Shown: positions 38,702 through 48,207, numbered from the stretch's first letter. The stretch: 64,000 nucleotides of DNA from Falsirhodobacter sp. 20TX0035 (GCF_028307215.1 NZ_JAQMHV010000001.1:620001-684000); one strand, 5' to 3'. Notes: generated by a model from the letters alone, not told the origin. Made by a program: numbers and translations.

Positions 38702-39307
38702 TCAAATTAGCAACACCTGCGTGCCGACTTTCGACAGGCTGTACAGCTCAACGATATGCTCGTTGTAGAGCCCGACGCAACCGTTCGACGACGCGCGGCC
38801 GATCTTGCGGGTGTCGTGCGTGCCGTGGATCCGGTAATACTGCCAAGACAGGTAAAGAGCGCGCACACCCAAGGGGTTGTCGGGCGCACCCCCCTGAACG
38901 ACCTCGGGCCATTCGGGGTTCCGCTCGCGCATGGCGGGGGTCGGGCGCCAGGACGGGTTCTCGCGCATCTCCACCACCTGGGTCTTGCCGCGGCGGGTCA
39001 GATCCTCGGACAGGGGGATGGAGCAGGGATAAAGTTTGTAGACCGTCTGGTCTTCCGACCAGAAATGCAGAGCGCGCGACGTCAGGTCGACCAGAATCGC
39101 GCCGTTGCGGGTGTTGTCGAAATGCTTGCGCCAGTCCAGCATCCGGAAGCTGGAGATGTTCGAGCGCGTGGTGGCCGACGGTTCCATCTGCGTGGAATTG
39201 GCCATGGTGCCCGCCTGCTGGGCCAAAGCCGGCAGCGCAAGGGTGCCCGCGCCCATCGCGGCGGCGGCCCCCAGAAGCGCGCGGCGGTTCAGTTTCACGT
39301 CGCTCAT
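38702..39307 (-). CDS. L,D-transpeptidase (YkuD domain), Tat-type signal
   Basis: 201 residues. The N-terminus MSDVKLNRRALLGAAAAMGA has twin arginines and a hydrophobic stretch, pointing to Tat export. The YkuD core covers about 75-200, with HGTHDTRKIGRASSNGCVGLYN carrying the conserved His and the catalytic Cys in SxGC. Such enzymes make 3-3 peptidoglycan cross-links or attach proteins to the wall. ATG at 39307 chosen since the signal begins there; upstream codons are not family-like. Divergent from the CAP-domain lipoprotein gene. Confidence 0.88.
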   Translation of the reverse strand: MSDVKLNRRALLGAAAAMGAGTLALPALAQQAGTMANSTQMEPSATTRSNISSFRMLDWRKHFDNTRNGAILVDLTSRALHFWSEDQTVYKLYPCSIPLSEDLTRRGKTQVVEMRENPSWRPTPAMRERNPEWPEVVQGGAPDNPLGVRALYLSWQYYRIHGTHDTRKIGRASSNGCVGLYNEHIVELYSLSKVGTQVLLI

Positions 39308-39410
39308 CTCAAACTCCTCATTGAACCCGGGTGGGAACGGTGCAGCGCGCAGCATAGCGCCGCGCATGCCCTTGGGCAAATCACGAAGGGGCTGTCACGC
39401 AGAGTTGCGT

Positions 39411-39439
39411 TTGCCCCGCCCCCTGTCGTTCGCTATGTA
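39411..39439 (+). promoter_or_regulatory. Candidate promoter of the CAP-domain lipoprotein gene
   Basis: TTGCCC (39411-39416), 17-base spacer, TATGTA (39434-39439); start codon at 39468. Confidence 0.5.
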
Positions 39440-39467
39440 ATGCGCCAGAACCTTCGACGGGACAGTC

Positions 39468-40004
39468 ATGAAACACCTCTCCATCCTTGCGATCTGCGGG
39501 GTCGTCGCCCTCTCCGCCTGCTCCACCGGTCCGACGCAGACGGCCGGCAGTCCGCGCCTTTACCGCGTGGAGGCGGGACAGGAGGCCGAGGTCACCTACC
39601 GCATGCTCGATTCGGTCAACTCGCTGCGCCAGGCGCGCGGGCTGGCGCCCCTGCAGCTGAACGCGCAGCTGACGGCGGCCGCGGCCACTCATTCGCGCGA
39701 CATGGCGGTGCAGAACCGCCCGTGGCACTTCGGCTCCGACGGCTCCTCTCCGCTCGTTCGGGCGCAGCGCGCGGGCTACACCGGCACCCTGCTGGGCGAG
39801 GACATCGCGGAGACCTATCAGACCGAGATCGAGACGCTGGGCGACTGGATGAAGCAGGTCGGCACGCGCGAGGTCGTCCTGAACCCCGCCGCGACCGATC
39901 TGGGCTTTGCCTGGTTCCAGGAGCCGACGGGCAAGCTGTGGTGGACGATCGTCACCGGTTCGGGTGGCGGCGGCTACATGCCCCAGATGGCGATGGCGCA
40001 ATAA
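39468..40004 (+). CDS. CAP (SCP/PR1) domain lipoprotein
   Basis: 178 residues with a lipoprotein signal (lipobox LSAC, Cys18) and a CAP domain over about 45-165: LDSVNSLRQARGLAPLQLNAQLTAAAATHSRDMA, then RAGYTGTLLGEDIAE and a C-terminal WWTIVTGSG strand. Bacterial CAP proteins are envelope proteins of mostly unknown activity, in some cases binding lipids or acting near the wall. Situated between two L,D-transpeptidase-fold genes, a cell-wall related role is a reasonable guess. Confidence 0.85.
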   Translation: MKHLSILAICGVVALSACSTGPTQTAGSPRLYRVEAGQEAEVTYRMLDSVNSLRQARGLAPLQLNAQLTAAAATHSRDMAVQNRPWHFGSDGSSPLVRAQRAGYTGTLLGEDIAETYQTEIETLGDWMKQVGTREVVLNPAATDLGFAWFQEPTGKLWWTIVTGSGGGGYMPQMAMAQ

Positions 40005-40007
40005 GCG

Positions 40008-40035
40008 AAAGGCCCCGGAGTTCCGGGGCCTTTTT
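40008..40035. terminator. Terminator between the CAP lipoprotein gene and the second L,D-transpeptidase gene
   Basis: AAAGGCCCCGGA (40008-40019) pairs with TCCGGGGCCTTT (40022-40033), then T residues. Confidence 0.85.
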
Positions 40036-40038
40036 CAT

Positions 40039-40545
40039 TCAGGGCAGGATCTGGATCACGGTGCCTTCGCGGATCATGGCATAGACGTCCTCGATCTCGG
40101 CGTCCGTGACGGCGATGCAGCCGGCCGTCCAGTCCCGTTGCCGCTTGGGCCCCGGCGAATCGCCGTGGATGAAGATGTCGCCCCCCGGCAGCTTGCCGTT
40201 GGCCAGCGCGTTGATGCGGTCGTTGGCGTTCGGATAGGACACGCCCAGCGACAGGTGGAAGGCGCTGTTGGGGTTGCGGCGGTCGATGAGGTAGGTCCCC
40301 TCGGGCGTCTTGCCGTCGCCTTCGAACTGCTTGTGCCCCTGCGGCTGGAAGCCCAGCGCGATGTCGTAGACCTTCACGACCTGCGACCCGCTGATCATGT
40401 ACATCTTGCGTTCGGCCTTCTGGACCTGGATCCGCGTGATCGGCGGCCCGTCATAGCTCTTGAATTTCGACGGCGGCTGGTTGGCGCCGCAGGCCGCAAG
40501 ACCCAGCACAAGTGCCAGCACGACAAGGATTTTCACTGCCCGCAT
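40039..40545 (-). CDS. Lipoprotein with L,D-transpeptidase (YkuD) domain
   Basis: 168 residues: lipobox LAAC (Cys19), then a YkuD domain from about 35 to the end, with RIQVQKAERKMYMISG, the HLSLGVSYPN strand, HGDSP and the catalytic segment DWTAGCIAVTD. Length fits the compact ErfK/YafK-like type. The frame is open far upstream, but the signal peptide defines the start at 40545. It likely acts on peptidoglycan from the periplasmic face of a membrane. Confidence 0.86.
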   Translation of the reverse strand: MRAVKILVVLALVLGLAACGANQPPSKFKSYDGPPITRIQVQKAERKMYMISGSQVVKVYDIALGFQPQGHKQFEGDGKTPEGTYLIDRRNPNSAFHLSLGVSYPNANDRINALANGKLPGGDIFIHGDSPGPKRQRDWTAGCIAVTDAEIEDVYAMIREGTVIQILP

Positions 40546-40625
40546 GTTTTTCTGCCATTTCTGGTGTTTTGCGTGAAATACACGCGAATCGTGCCCGCTG
40601 CCTAGCGGGGATTCACACGCACCGC

Positions 40626-41849
40626 TCACCTCCGTGTGAAGCGGGCGGCCAGTTCCACATGCGCGGACCAGCGGAACTGGTCCACGACCTCCACCTCCTC
40701 CAGCACGTAACCGGCGGCGATCAGCAGGCGCGCATCGCGGGCGAAGGTGACGGGGTTGCAGGACACCATCGCGATCACGGGCACGGAGGCGCGGGCCAGG
40801 GCCTTCACCTGCGCCTCGGCCCCCGCGCGCGGGGGGTCGATGACGACGGCGTCGAAGCGCTTCAGTTCGTCCGGTTCCAGCGGGCGGCGGAACAGGTCGC
40901 GCGCCTCGGTCGTGACGCGCTTCAGGCCGGGGGCCGCGCGCCAGCCACGGTCCAGCGCAACGGTCATGGCGGCGTCGCCCTCCACCGCATGAACCTCGGC
41001 GTTTTCGGCCAAGGGCAGGGCGAAGGTGCCGGAGCCTGCGAACAGATCGGCCACGCGCTTCGCCGGTCCCACAGACCGGCGGACAAAGGCCAGCAGCGCC
41101 GCCTCCCCCGCCGCCGTAGCCTGCAGGAACGCGCCGGGGGGCGGCGACACGCGGGCCGGACCGAAGGCCTGGGCCGGCGGGTTGCGCAGGGCGATGACCT
41201 CCCCCTCCCACGCCAGACGGGACAGGCCGAAGCGTTCGGCCAGCTGCGCCAGTTGCCCGTGCAGGACGGGATCCAGCGGCTTTCCGCCCGTCACCGCCAC
41301 GTCCGGCCCGCCCAAGGTGTCGGTCACCGTCAGTGACACTTCGGCCGTGCGGGACCCGCCGGCCTTCACCAGCGCCTCCAGCGCCGGGAAGGCGGCCTTC
41401 AGCGAAGGCGTCAGCAGCAGGCAGTGCGGCACCGCCACCAGTGTGTCGGACGCGCGGGCGTGAAAGCCCAGAAGCGCCCCACCCTTCGTGCGCCGCCCGT
41501 GCAGCGTGGCGCGGCGGCGGGTGAAGGCGGGGGAGGTCTGCACCTCGCCCACGGGCGCCTCCAGCCCCTGCCCCGCCAGCGCCGTGACGACGACCTCGCG
41601 CTTCCACCGCGCCACGAAATCGTCCGACGCGTGCTGCAGCGAACAGCCACCGCAGGTGCGGTAATGCGGGCACGGCGCGCGCACCCGGTCGGTGGACGGC
41701 GTCAGGATCGTCGGCGCGTCCATGCGGTCGCCCGTGATCTCGCCTTCCACCTCTTCGCCCGGAAGGATGCGCGGAATGAAGACGGGGCCCGAAGGCCCCA
41801 TCGCGACCGCGTCCCCGCGATGGCCCAGTCGATCTGCAACCAGTCTCAT
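40626..41849 (-). CDS. Class I SAM-dependent RNA methyltransferase (RlmD/TrmA family)
   Basis: Makes 5-methyluridine in rRNA or tRNA. 407 residues: reduced TRAM-like N-terminus, iron-sulfur cysteines in CPHYRTCGGC (about 60-69) with a further Cys near 143, SAM domain with LFAGSGTFALPLA, DPPRAG, and the catalytic Cys in VSCNPVTFARD. The exact target uridine is not clear; RlmC/RlmD-like is most likely. The start overlaps the stop of the ABC exporter gene (ATGA), so it is part of that transcript. Confidence 0.9.
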   Translation of the reverse strand: MRLVADRLGHRGDAVAMGPSGPVFIPRILPGEEVEGEITGDRMDAPTILTPSTDRVRAPCPHYRTCGGCSLQHASDDFVARWKREVVVTALAGQGLEAPVGEVQTSPAFTRRRATLHGRRTKGGALLGFHARASDTLVAVPHCLLLTPSLKAAFPALEALVKAGGSRTAEVSLTVTDTLGGPDVAVTGGKPLDPVLHGQLAQLAERFGLSRLAWEGEVIALRNPPAQAFGPARVSPPPGAFLQATAAGEAALLAFVRRSVGPAKRVADLFAGSGTFALPLAENAEVHAVEGDAAMTVALDRGWRAAPGLKRVTTEARDLFRRPLEPDELKRFDAVVIDPPRAGAEAQVKALARASVPVIAMVSCNPVTFARDARLLIAAGYVLEEVEVVDQFRWSAHVELAARFTRR

Positions 41850-43693
41850 TCCGCCGCCTCATCCAAGCCAAGGAAGCCGCCGCTTTGCCGGTTCCAGTAG
41901 CGGGCGTAAACCCCGTTTTTCGCCAGAAGCTCCTCGTGACCGCCTTCTTCCACGATGCGGCCCTTTTCCAGCACCACGATCCGGTCCATCTCGGCGATGG
42001 TGGACAGGCGGTGGGCGATGGCCAGCACGGTCTTGCCCTCCATCACCTTTTCCAGCGCCAGCTGGATCGACGCCTCCACCTCCGAATCGAGGGCCGAGGT
42101 CGCCTCGTCCAGCACGAGGATCGGCGCGTCCTTGACAAAGGCGCGGGCCAGCGCGATCCGCTGGCGCTGCCCGCCCGACAGCTTCACCCCCCGTTCGCCC
42201 AGATAGGCGTCGTAGCCGGTGCGGCCCTGATGGTCGCTCATCGTCTCGATGAACTCCTCGGCCTCGGCGGCGCGGGCGGCGGCGTGCAGGTCGTCCTCGC
42301 TCGCCTCCGGCCGGCCATACAGGATGTTGTCGCGGGCGGACCGGTTGAACATCGCCGTTTCCTGCGTGACCATCCCGATCTGGCGGCGCAGACTTTCCTG
42401 CGTGATGTGGCGCACGTCCTGCCCGTCGATCCGCACCGCGCCCTTTTCCACGTCGTAAAGCCGCAGCAGCAGCGCCACGAGCGTGGACTTCCCCGCCCCC
42501 GAGGCGCCGACGATGCCCAGCTTTTCCCCGGCGCGGATCGTCAGGTTGATGTCCTGCACCCCGCCATGCCGTCCGCCATAGGTGAAGGTCACGCCGTCGA
42601 ACGCCACCTCGCCCCGGATGGCGGGCAGGGCCGCGGCCTCGGGCGCGTCGGGCAGCTTGTGGGGCTTGGCCAGCGTGTGCATCGCGTCCTCCACCTCTCC
42701 GATCGAGGTGTAGATGGACATCAGCGTGAAGCTGACCCAGCCCGACATCTGCGCCAACCGCAAGGCGATCGCCCCCGCCGCCGCCACGTCGCCGATGGAG
42801 GCCGCGCCCCGCTGCCACATCCACAGCGTGCCGCCGATCAGGATCACCGGCAGCAGCCCCGACAACAGCATCAGCGCCGACCGGAAGAAGGTGGAGATGA
42901 CGCCGAAATCCAGGCTCCGGTCGCGGAAGGTGCCCATGGATTGCAGGGCGACCCGATCCTCGAACGCGTCATGGGCAAAGAGCTTGACCGTCTTGATGTT
43001 GGTGATCGTGTCCACGACCTGCCCCGACACCATGGCCCGCGCCGCCGCCCGCGCCGCCGAATTCTTGCGGATGCGCGGCATGAAGAACTTGATCAGCCCC
43101 GCATAGGCGATCAGCCAGACGCCCAGCGCCGCCGCCAGCCACCCGTCGACCGAGATCAGGAACAGCGCCGACCCGATGACCGAGGCCAGCGCGAAGGCCA
43201 CCGTGTTGATCGTTTCGGCCGCCACATCCGTCACGGCGCGCGCGGCCTGCATCTGCTTCTGGCTGATGCGGCCGGCGAAATCGTTGTCGAAGAAGGTGAC
43301 GTCCTGCCCCATCGTCCAGCGGTGCAGGCGCGACAGCACCAGGGGGAACAGGTTCGGCTGCACCATGATCGCGTTCGACGCCGAGGAGAGGCCGAAGAAG
43401 AACGGCCGCAGCAGCACGAAGAACCCGACAAGGCCCGCAAGGATGTACCAGCCGTTCGACCACAGCGCCTCCGGCCCCGCCGCCTGCGCCCCGTCGATCA
43501 CCCAGCCGAGGATGGAGGCCGAGATCACCTCCAGCGAGCCGGTGAGGCAGGAGATCACCGCCGCCAGCACCAAAGCCGGCCACGATCCCTTCAGGCACCA
43601 CAGGAAGAAGCGTCCCAGCGTGCCGGGCGGCTGCCCGTCGGCGGGGCGGAAGGCGTCGATCAGGCCGCCCAGGCGGCGCAGAGTGCTGTTCAT
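41846..43693 (-). CDS. ABC exporter half-transporter (MsbA/MDR-like), second of a pair
   Basis: 615 residues: six-helix transmembrane domain (about 35-330) fused to an ATPase with Walker A GASGAGKST, signature LSGGQRQRIALARA, Walker B ILVLDEATSALDSE and the H-loop AHRLST. It overlaps the neighbouring exporter gene by four bases, so the two very probably form a heterodimer. No peptidase (C39-like) domain is present, so it is not a type I secretion ATPase of the usual kind. Substrate unknown; lipids or drugs are typical. Confidence 0.9.
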   Translation of the reverse strand: MNSTLRRLGGLIDAFRPADGQPPGTLGRFFLWCLKGSWPALVLAAVISCLTGSLEVISASILGWVIDGAQAAGPEALWSNGWYILAGLVGFFVLLRPFFFGLSSASNAIMVQPNLFPLVLSRLHRWTMGQDVTFFDNDFAGRISQKQMQAARAVTDVAAETINTVAFALASVIGSALFLISVDGWLAAALGVWLIAYAGLIKFFMPRIRKNSAARAAARAMVSGQVVDTITNIKTVKLFAHDAFEDRVALQSMGTFRDRSLDFGVISTFFRSALMLLSGLLPVILIGGTLWMWQRGAASIGDVAAAGAIALRLAQMSGWVSFTLMSIYTSIGEVEDAMHTLAKPHKLPDAPEAAALPAIRGEVAFDGVTFTYGGRHGGVQDINLTIRAGEKLGIVGASGAGKSTLVALLLRLYDVEKGAVRIDGQDVRHITQESLRRQIGMVTQETAMFNRSARDNILYGRPEASEDDLHAAARAAEAEEFIETMSDHQGRTGYDAYLGERGVKLSGGQRQRIALARAFVKDAPILVLDEATSALDSEVEASIQLALEKVMEGKTVLAIAHRLSTIAEMDRIVVLEKGRIVEEGGHEELLAKNGVYARYWNRQSGGFLGLDEAAE

Positions 43694-45531
43694 GCGTCCT
43701 CGTCCGTGTCGATGAACCCGCCGGATTGGCGCGCCCAGAACCGGGCATATAGCCCGCCTTGCGCCAGCAGGTCGTCATGGGTGCCGATTTCGGCGATGCC
43801 GCCCCCGTCCAGAACAAGAATGCGATCCATGTGGGCGATGGTGGACAGCCGGTGCGCGATGGCGATCACGGTTTTGCCGGCCATCACCCCGTAAAGCGAT
43901 TCCTGAATGGCCGCCTCCACCTCGCTGTCCAGCGCCGAGGTCGCCTCGTCCAGCACGAGGATCGGGGCGTCCTTCAGGATCACGCGGGCGAGGCCGATGC
44001 GCTGGCGCTGGCCGCCCGACAGCTTCACGCCCCGTTCGCCCACCTGCGCGTCATAGCCCTGCCGCCCTTCAGCGTCCTGAAGCGTCAGGATGAAGTCGTG
44101 CGCCTCGGCCCGTTTCGCGGCCGCGATCATCTCGTCCTCGGTCGCGTCGGGGCGGCCGTACAGGATGTTCTCGCGCACGCTGCGGTGCAGAAGGCTCGGG
44201 TCCTGCTGGACCATGCCGATGGCGCGGCGCAGGCTCGCCTGCGTGACATGGGCGATGTTCTGCCCGTCGATGCGGATCTCGCCCCCCTCCACATCGTAAA
44301 ACCGCAAGAGCAGCTTCACCAGCGTGGACTTGCCGGCCCCCGACCGGCCGACCACGCCCAGACGTTCGCCGGGCCGGATCGTCAGCGTCACGTCCTGCAA
44401 CCCGCCAGAGGATCGGCCGTAGTGATGCGTCACGCGGTCCAGATCGATGCGCCCTTCGGTCAGAACCAGATCAGCGGCGCCCCGGGCGTCCGTCAGCGCG
44501 ATGGGCTGGGCGATGGTTTCCATCCCCTCGGCGATGGTGCCAAGGGACTGGAACAGCTGCTGGGTGGCCCACATGATCCAGTAGGTCATGTTGTTCAGCC
44601 GCAGCACCAGCGCCGAGGCCGCGGCCACGACCCCTGCCGTCGCAGCGCCCCCGTACCACAGCAGCACCGCCCAGCCGATCACGGCCACGATCATCATCCC
44701 GTTGATCACGGTCAGGCTGATGTCCATGCGGCTGACGATCCGCATCTCGTGCGCGAAGGTCTGGCGGGCGTGCTCGATGGCCTCCCGGGCGTGCCCCTCC
44801 TCGCGGTCATCATGGGCGAACAGCTTGACCGAATGGATGTTGGTGTAGGCGTCCACCACCCGACCCGTGACGGCCGACCGCGCGTCCGACGACGCCTTGG
44901 CCGCCGGCCCCGCGCGCCGGACCGTCCAGCGCATCAGCAGGCCGTAGGCCGCGAACCACACCAGCAGCGGCACCATCAGGCGAGCGTCGGCCTGCCCCAG
45001 CACGACCAGCGAGCCGACCGCCGTCGTGGCGGCAAAGGCCACGGCGTCGAACACGTTGAACACCGCATCCCCCGCGGCAGGGGGCGTCTGCATGATGCGG
45101 TTGGCCAGCCGGCCGGCGAAGTCGCTTTCGAACCATCCCACGGGCTGGCGCAGGACGTGGCGGTGGGCGCGCCACCGGATCAGCGTGCCGAAGTTGGGGA
45201 GGATGGCGTTGTGCAGCAGCGCCGTGTTCGCCGCCGCCGCGATGGGGCGCAGGAACAGCACGGCCAGCGCCACGCATATGATCTCGGTCCCGTGGGTGGT
45301 CCAGACCTGTTGCGGGGTGCCGGTGGCCAGAAGATCCACCACCCGCCCCACATACCAGATCAGCGCCAGATCCGTGACCGCCACCACCACCGACAGCGCG
45401 CCCGTCACGGCGAACACCTTGCGGAACGGCCGCATGTAGCCCTTCAGGAACGGCCACAGCCGGTTCGGGGGCGTGTCGGTCATGTCATAGGGCGCGTAGG
45501 GATCGACGAGCCGTTCGAAGAAGCGGAGCAT
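43690..45531 (-). CDS. ABC exporter half-transporter (MsbA/MDR-like), first of a pair
   Basis: 613 residues with the same layout as its neighbour: six transmembrane helices (about 35-325) and an ATPase with GRSGAGKST, LSGGQRQRIGLARV, ILVLDEATSALDSE and AHRLST. The catalytic Glu and His are intact in both partners, so both sites may hydrolyse ATP. The protein begins MLRFFERLVDPYAPYDMTDTPPNRLW; an internal Met at residue 17 is a possible start. It opens the exporter-exporter-methyltransferase transcript, with 57 bases to cca. Confidence 0.9.
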   Translation of the reverse strand: MLRFFERLVDPYAPYDMTDTPPNRLWPFLKGYMRPFRKVFAVTGALSVVVAVTDLALIWYVGRVVDLLATGTPQQVWTTHGTEIICVALAVLFLRPIAAAANTALLHNAILPNFGTLIRWRAHRHVLRQPVGWFESDFAGRLANRIMQTPPAAGDAVFNVFDAVAFAATTAVGSLVVLGQADARLMVPLLVWFAAYGLLMRWTVRRAGPAAKASSDARSAVTGRVVDAYTNIHSVKLFAHDDREEGHAREAIEHARQTFAHEMRIVSRMDISLTVINGMMIVAVIGWAVLLWYGGAATAGVVAAASALVLRLNNMTYWIMWATQQLFQSLGTIAEGMETIAQPIALTDARGAADLVLTEGRIDLDRVTHHYGRSSGGLQDVTLTIRPGERLGVVGRSGAGKSTLVKLLLRFYDVEGGEIRIDGQNIAHVTQASLRRAIGMVQQDPSLLHRSVRENILYGRPDATEDEMIAAAKRAEAHDFILTLQDAEGRQGYDAQVGERGVKLSGGQRQRIGLARVILKDAPILVLDEATSALDSEVEAAIQESLYGVMAGKTVIAIAHRLSTIAHMDRILVLDGGGIAEIGTHDDLLAQGGLYARFWARQSGGFIDTDEDA

Positions 45532-45588
45532 GGGGAAGGCCTTTCGCGTGCCCCACGGATATAGCGGCAGGAGTGTGAAGGAAAACCG

Positions 45589-46701
45589 TCAGTCCAGAAG
45601 CTGATCCCGGGTCAGCCGGAAACCCGAGGCGATCCAGCGGGATTCGAGCGCGCGCAACCGTTCGCCCAGCGCGGGACCCGACATCGCGGGCATCAGGTCG
45701 CGGGCCGTCACGGGGAAGGTGGCGGCGGCGGCCTCTTTGATCCCCGACAGGTCGGGCGGGGTGCCGGTCAGCGCCCCGCGCACAAGGCCCGCGTCGCGTG
45801 CAAGGTCGGCCCCGTGGCGAAAGGCCAGCGCGCGCAGATCCTCGCCCTCGCGCGCGGCGCTGGCCAGGCGGGACAGGCGGGCGGCCTCGGCCCGCGACAG
45901 GCGCAGGTCGGCTTCAGTGGCAAGGCTGGCCAGCCGGCGAAGGGGGTCGGGCGGCAGGCCGCCTTCCAGATGCACCAGCACGGCCAAGGGTTTCGGATCG
46001 GCCCCCGGCAGCACATGGTGCAGCACCCCCGTGGTGGCCATGGAGGCCACGGCGGGTGCCGGATCGCGGGCGGCCAGAAGCTTCTTCATCTCGGCCCCCA
46101 CCCGTTCGCGCGACAGGGTATCGATGCCATCGGCATGTTCGGCGCAGGCGGCCAACCCTTCGGCGTCCGGCCCGCCCTCGCCATAGATCGCGTGAAAGCG
46201 GAAGAAGCGCAGGATGCGCAGGTAATCCTCGGTGATCCGGGCCGCAGGATCCCCCACAAAGCGGACGTGCCGCGCCTTCAGGTCCGGCAACCCGCCAAGT
46301 GGATCAAGGACGGTGCCATCGGCTTTGGCGTAAAGAGCGTTCATGGTGAAGTCGCGCCGCGCCGCATCCTCGGCCACGTCCTCTGTGAAGGCCACGGTGG
46401 CGTGGCGGCCGTCGGTGTCCACGTCGCGCCGGAAGGTCGTGATCTCGAACGGCTGACCTTCGGACAGAACGGTGACGGTGCCATGGTCGATGCCCGTGGG
46501 GATGGCCCGTAGGCCCGTCGCCTTGGCCAAGGCCATCACGCGTTCGGGCCGGGCGTCGGTGGCGATGTCCAGATCGGACACGGGCGCGCCCAGCAGCGCG
46601 TTGCGCACGCAGCCGCCCACGAACAGGGCACGGTGTCCCGCATCCGTCAGCATTGTGCAGACAGGTTCGGCCACGGCCAGCCAGTCACCTTCGATCTTCA
46701 T
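45589..46701 (-). CDS. cca: CCA tRNA nucleotidyltransferase / poly(A) polymerase family
   Basis: Adds or repairs the CCA end of tRNA. 370 residues: N-terminal nucleotidyltransferase head with LFVGGCVRNALLGAPVSDLDIATDA (GG and DxD), the RRDFTMNALY strand, GGLPDLKARHVRFVGDP, and EDYLRILRFFRFHA in the neck; the C-terminal part is helical. Class II type. Start at 46701 (MKIEGDWLAVAEPV) overlaps the stop of the Nudix gene (ATGA). Confidence 0.93.
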   Translation of the reverse strand: MKIEGDWLAVAEPVCTMLTDAGHRALFVGGCVRNALLGAPVSDLDIATDARPERVMALAKATGLRAIPTGIDHGTVTVLSEGQPFEITTFRRDVDTDGRHATVAFTEDVAEDAARRDFTMNALYAKADGTVLDPLGGLPDLKARHVRFVGDPAARITEDYLRILRFFRFHAIYGEGGPDAEGLAACAEHADGIDTLSRERVGAEMKKLLAARDPAPAVASMATTGVLHHVLPGADPKPLAVLVHLEGGLPPDPLRRLASLATEADLRLSRAEAARLSRLASAAREGEDLRALAFRHGADLARDAGLVRGALTGTPPDLSGIKEAAAATFPVTARDLMPAMSGPALGERLRALESRWIASGFRLTRDQLLD

Positions 46702-47240
46702 GTCATCCTCAGCGCCAGACCGCGCAGGATGTCGGCGGTCGCGCCCCAGATGTAATAGGGTCCCCAGGGCGCGGTCCAGTAGGTCCGCCGTCGCCCCGCC
46801 CACAGCCGCGACTGCGGCACATAGTGCGACGGGTCCAGAACGTGGGCCAAGGGGACGGCGAACACTTCCTCCACCTCCCCCGCTTGGGCGAAAGGGGTGA
46901 AGGGGCCCGTGATCTCGGCCAGGACCGGGGTGATGGCGAAGCCGGTCACGGTGTCCTGCACCGGCAGCGTGCCCAGAACGGTGACGGCGGCGCGGGGCAG
47001 GCCCACCTCCTCCTCCGCCTCGCGCAGGGCGCAGGCGGTGGCGTCGGCGTCGGCGGGGTCCTGCTTGCCGCCCGGCAGCGCGATCTGCCCCGGATGGTGC
47101 CGCAGGCCCGAGGCGCGCTTGGTCAGCCACAGCCGACCGTCCTGCACCGCCAGCAGAACCGCCGCCGGTTTCAGGCCATGGACCGGCGGAGCCACCGGCG
47201 CGGGGCGCGCCAGGGCCGCGATCAGCGCGTCACGCGTCAT
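46698..47240 (-). CDS. Nudix hydrolase, CoA pyrophosphatase type
   Basis: 180 residues with LPGGKQDPADADATACALREAEEEVGL, containing the Nudix box and the preceding UPF0035/CoA motif region (LTKRASGLRHHPGQIALPGG), which marks NudL-like enzymes that cleave CoA or its derivatives to 3',5'-ADP and phosphopantetheine. Middle gene of the hslO-nudix-cca run: it overlaps hslO by 11 bases and cca by 4. Confidence 0.88.
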   Translation of the reverse strand: MTRDALIAALARPAPVAPPVHGLKPAAVLLAVQDGRLWLTKRASGLRHHPGQIALPGGKQDPADADATACALREAEEEVGLPRAAVTVLGTLPVQDTVTGFAITPVLAEITGPFTPFAQAGEVEEVFAVPLAHVLDPSHYVPQSRLWAGRRRTYWTAPWGPYYIWGATADILRGLALRMT

Positions 47241-48207
47241 CCCCGCGGCGCCCCAAGGTGGCCGGGTCCAGATCGTAATGTGCGCCGCAGAACTGGCAAT
47301 CGGCGGTGACGGTGCCGTCGGCGGTCATCATCTCCGCGATCTCCTCGGCCGGATAGGGCTCCAGCGCGGCGCGGACCTTGTCCTCGGAACAGGAACACCC
47401 GAACCGCAGGGGCTGGCTCTCGAAGACGCGGGGGCCTTCCTCGTGGAACAGGCGCACCAGAAGGTCGGTCGGCGCAAGGGAGGGGCCGATCAGTTCCAGA
47501 TCCTCCACCGTGTCCAGAAGGTAGTTGGCGCGCATCCAGTTCTCGCCCTCGTCCCCGTTCAGGATGTCGGCATGGGTCAGAAGGCCGCCTTCGCCCGAGG
47601 CTTCGCCCACGGAAGGCGAGGCCTTGGGCATGTGCTGCAGCATCACGCCGCCCGCGCGCCAACTTTCCGCGGCACCCGGCACCTGCGACCGGCCGAAGGA
47701 CAGTTCGAACCGGGTGGGCAGCTGTTCGGACTGCGCGAAATACGTCTCGGCGCATTTGGACAGCGACCCGCCGGAAATGGGGGTGATGCCCTGATAGGGC
47801 ACGGTCCCCTCCCCCTGGTCGATCAGGATGGCAAAGTATCCCTCGCCCAGTTGCTCGAAGGCAGGGGCGTCGGTCAGCTGGTCGGCCTCGAAGCTGGCAT
47901 AGGCGCGGATCCGGGCGGGCTGCCCGTCATCGGTCGGGCCGTAATAGTCCGTCGCAATCAGCTTCACCGCACCGTTGCCGCGGATCTGCAGCGACAGCTT
48001 CCAGCGCAGCTTGATCGTCTGGCCGATCAGCGCGGTCAGCAGCGCGGATTCCGCGACCAGCGCCTCGATCTGCGGGGGATAGTCGTGCTTCGACAGGACC
48101 TGATCCAGAACGCCGTCCAGCCGCACCACGCGGCCGCGGATGTCCGAACGGTCAAGCTGGAAGGGAAGGACGGTGTCGTCCCATGCGATTTGCGATCCGA
48201 TGGTCAT
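47230..48207 (-). CDS. hslO: Redox-regulated chaperone Hsp33
   Basis: Chaperone switched on by oxidative unfolding. 325 residues; the C-terminal zinc-thiol switch is visible as GCSCSEDK and CQFCGAHY (CxC and CxxC). The N-terminal domain holds the typical GQTIKLRWKLSLQIRGNG and YFAILIDQGEG. A long linker insertion with SPSVGEASGEGG lies in the middle. Start at 48207 (MTIGSQIAWDDTVLPF); 24 upstream in-frame codons do not fit. Divergent from the Nudix gene at 48300. Confidence 0.94.
   Translation of the reverse strand: MTIGSQIAWDDTVLPFQLDRSDIRGRVVRLDGVLDQVLSKHDYPPQIEALVAESALLTALIGQTIKLRWKLSLQIRGNGAVKLIATDYYGPTDDGQPARIRAYASFEADQLTDAPAFEQLGEGYFAILIDQGEGTVPYQGITPISGGSLSKCAETYFAQSEQLPTRFELSFGRSQVPGAAESWRAGGVMLQHMPKASPSVGEASGEGGLLTHADILNGDEGENWMRANYLLDTVEDLELIGPSLAPTDLLVRLFHEEGPRVFESQPLRFGCSCSEDKVRAALEPYPAEEIAEMMTADGTVTADCQFCGAHYDLDPATLGRRGDDA

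Noticed and set aside
41846-45531. The ABC exporter pair as type I secretion system for the RTX proteins
   Set aside because: Both have the MsbA/MDR layout with equal halves, no C39-like domain, and no membrane-fusion protein gene is adjacent; they lie more than 10 kb from the RTX genes and next to an RNA methyltransferase gene.
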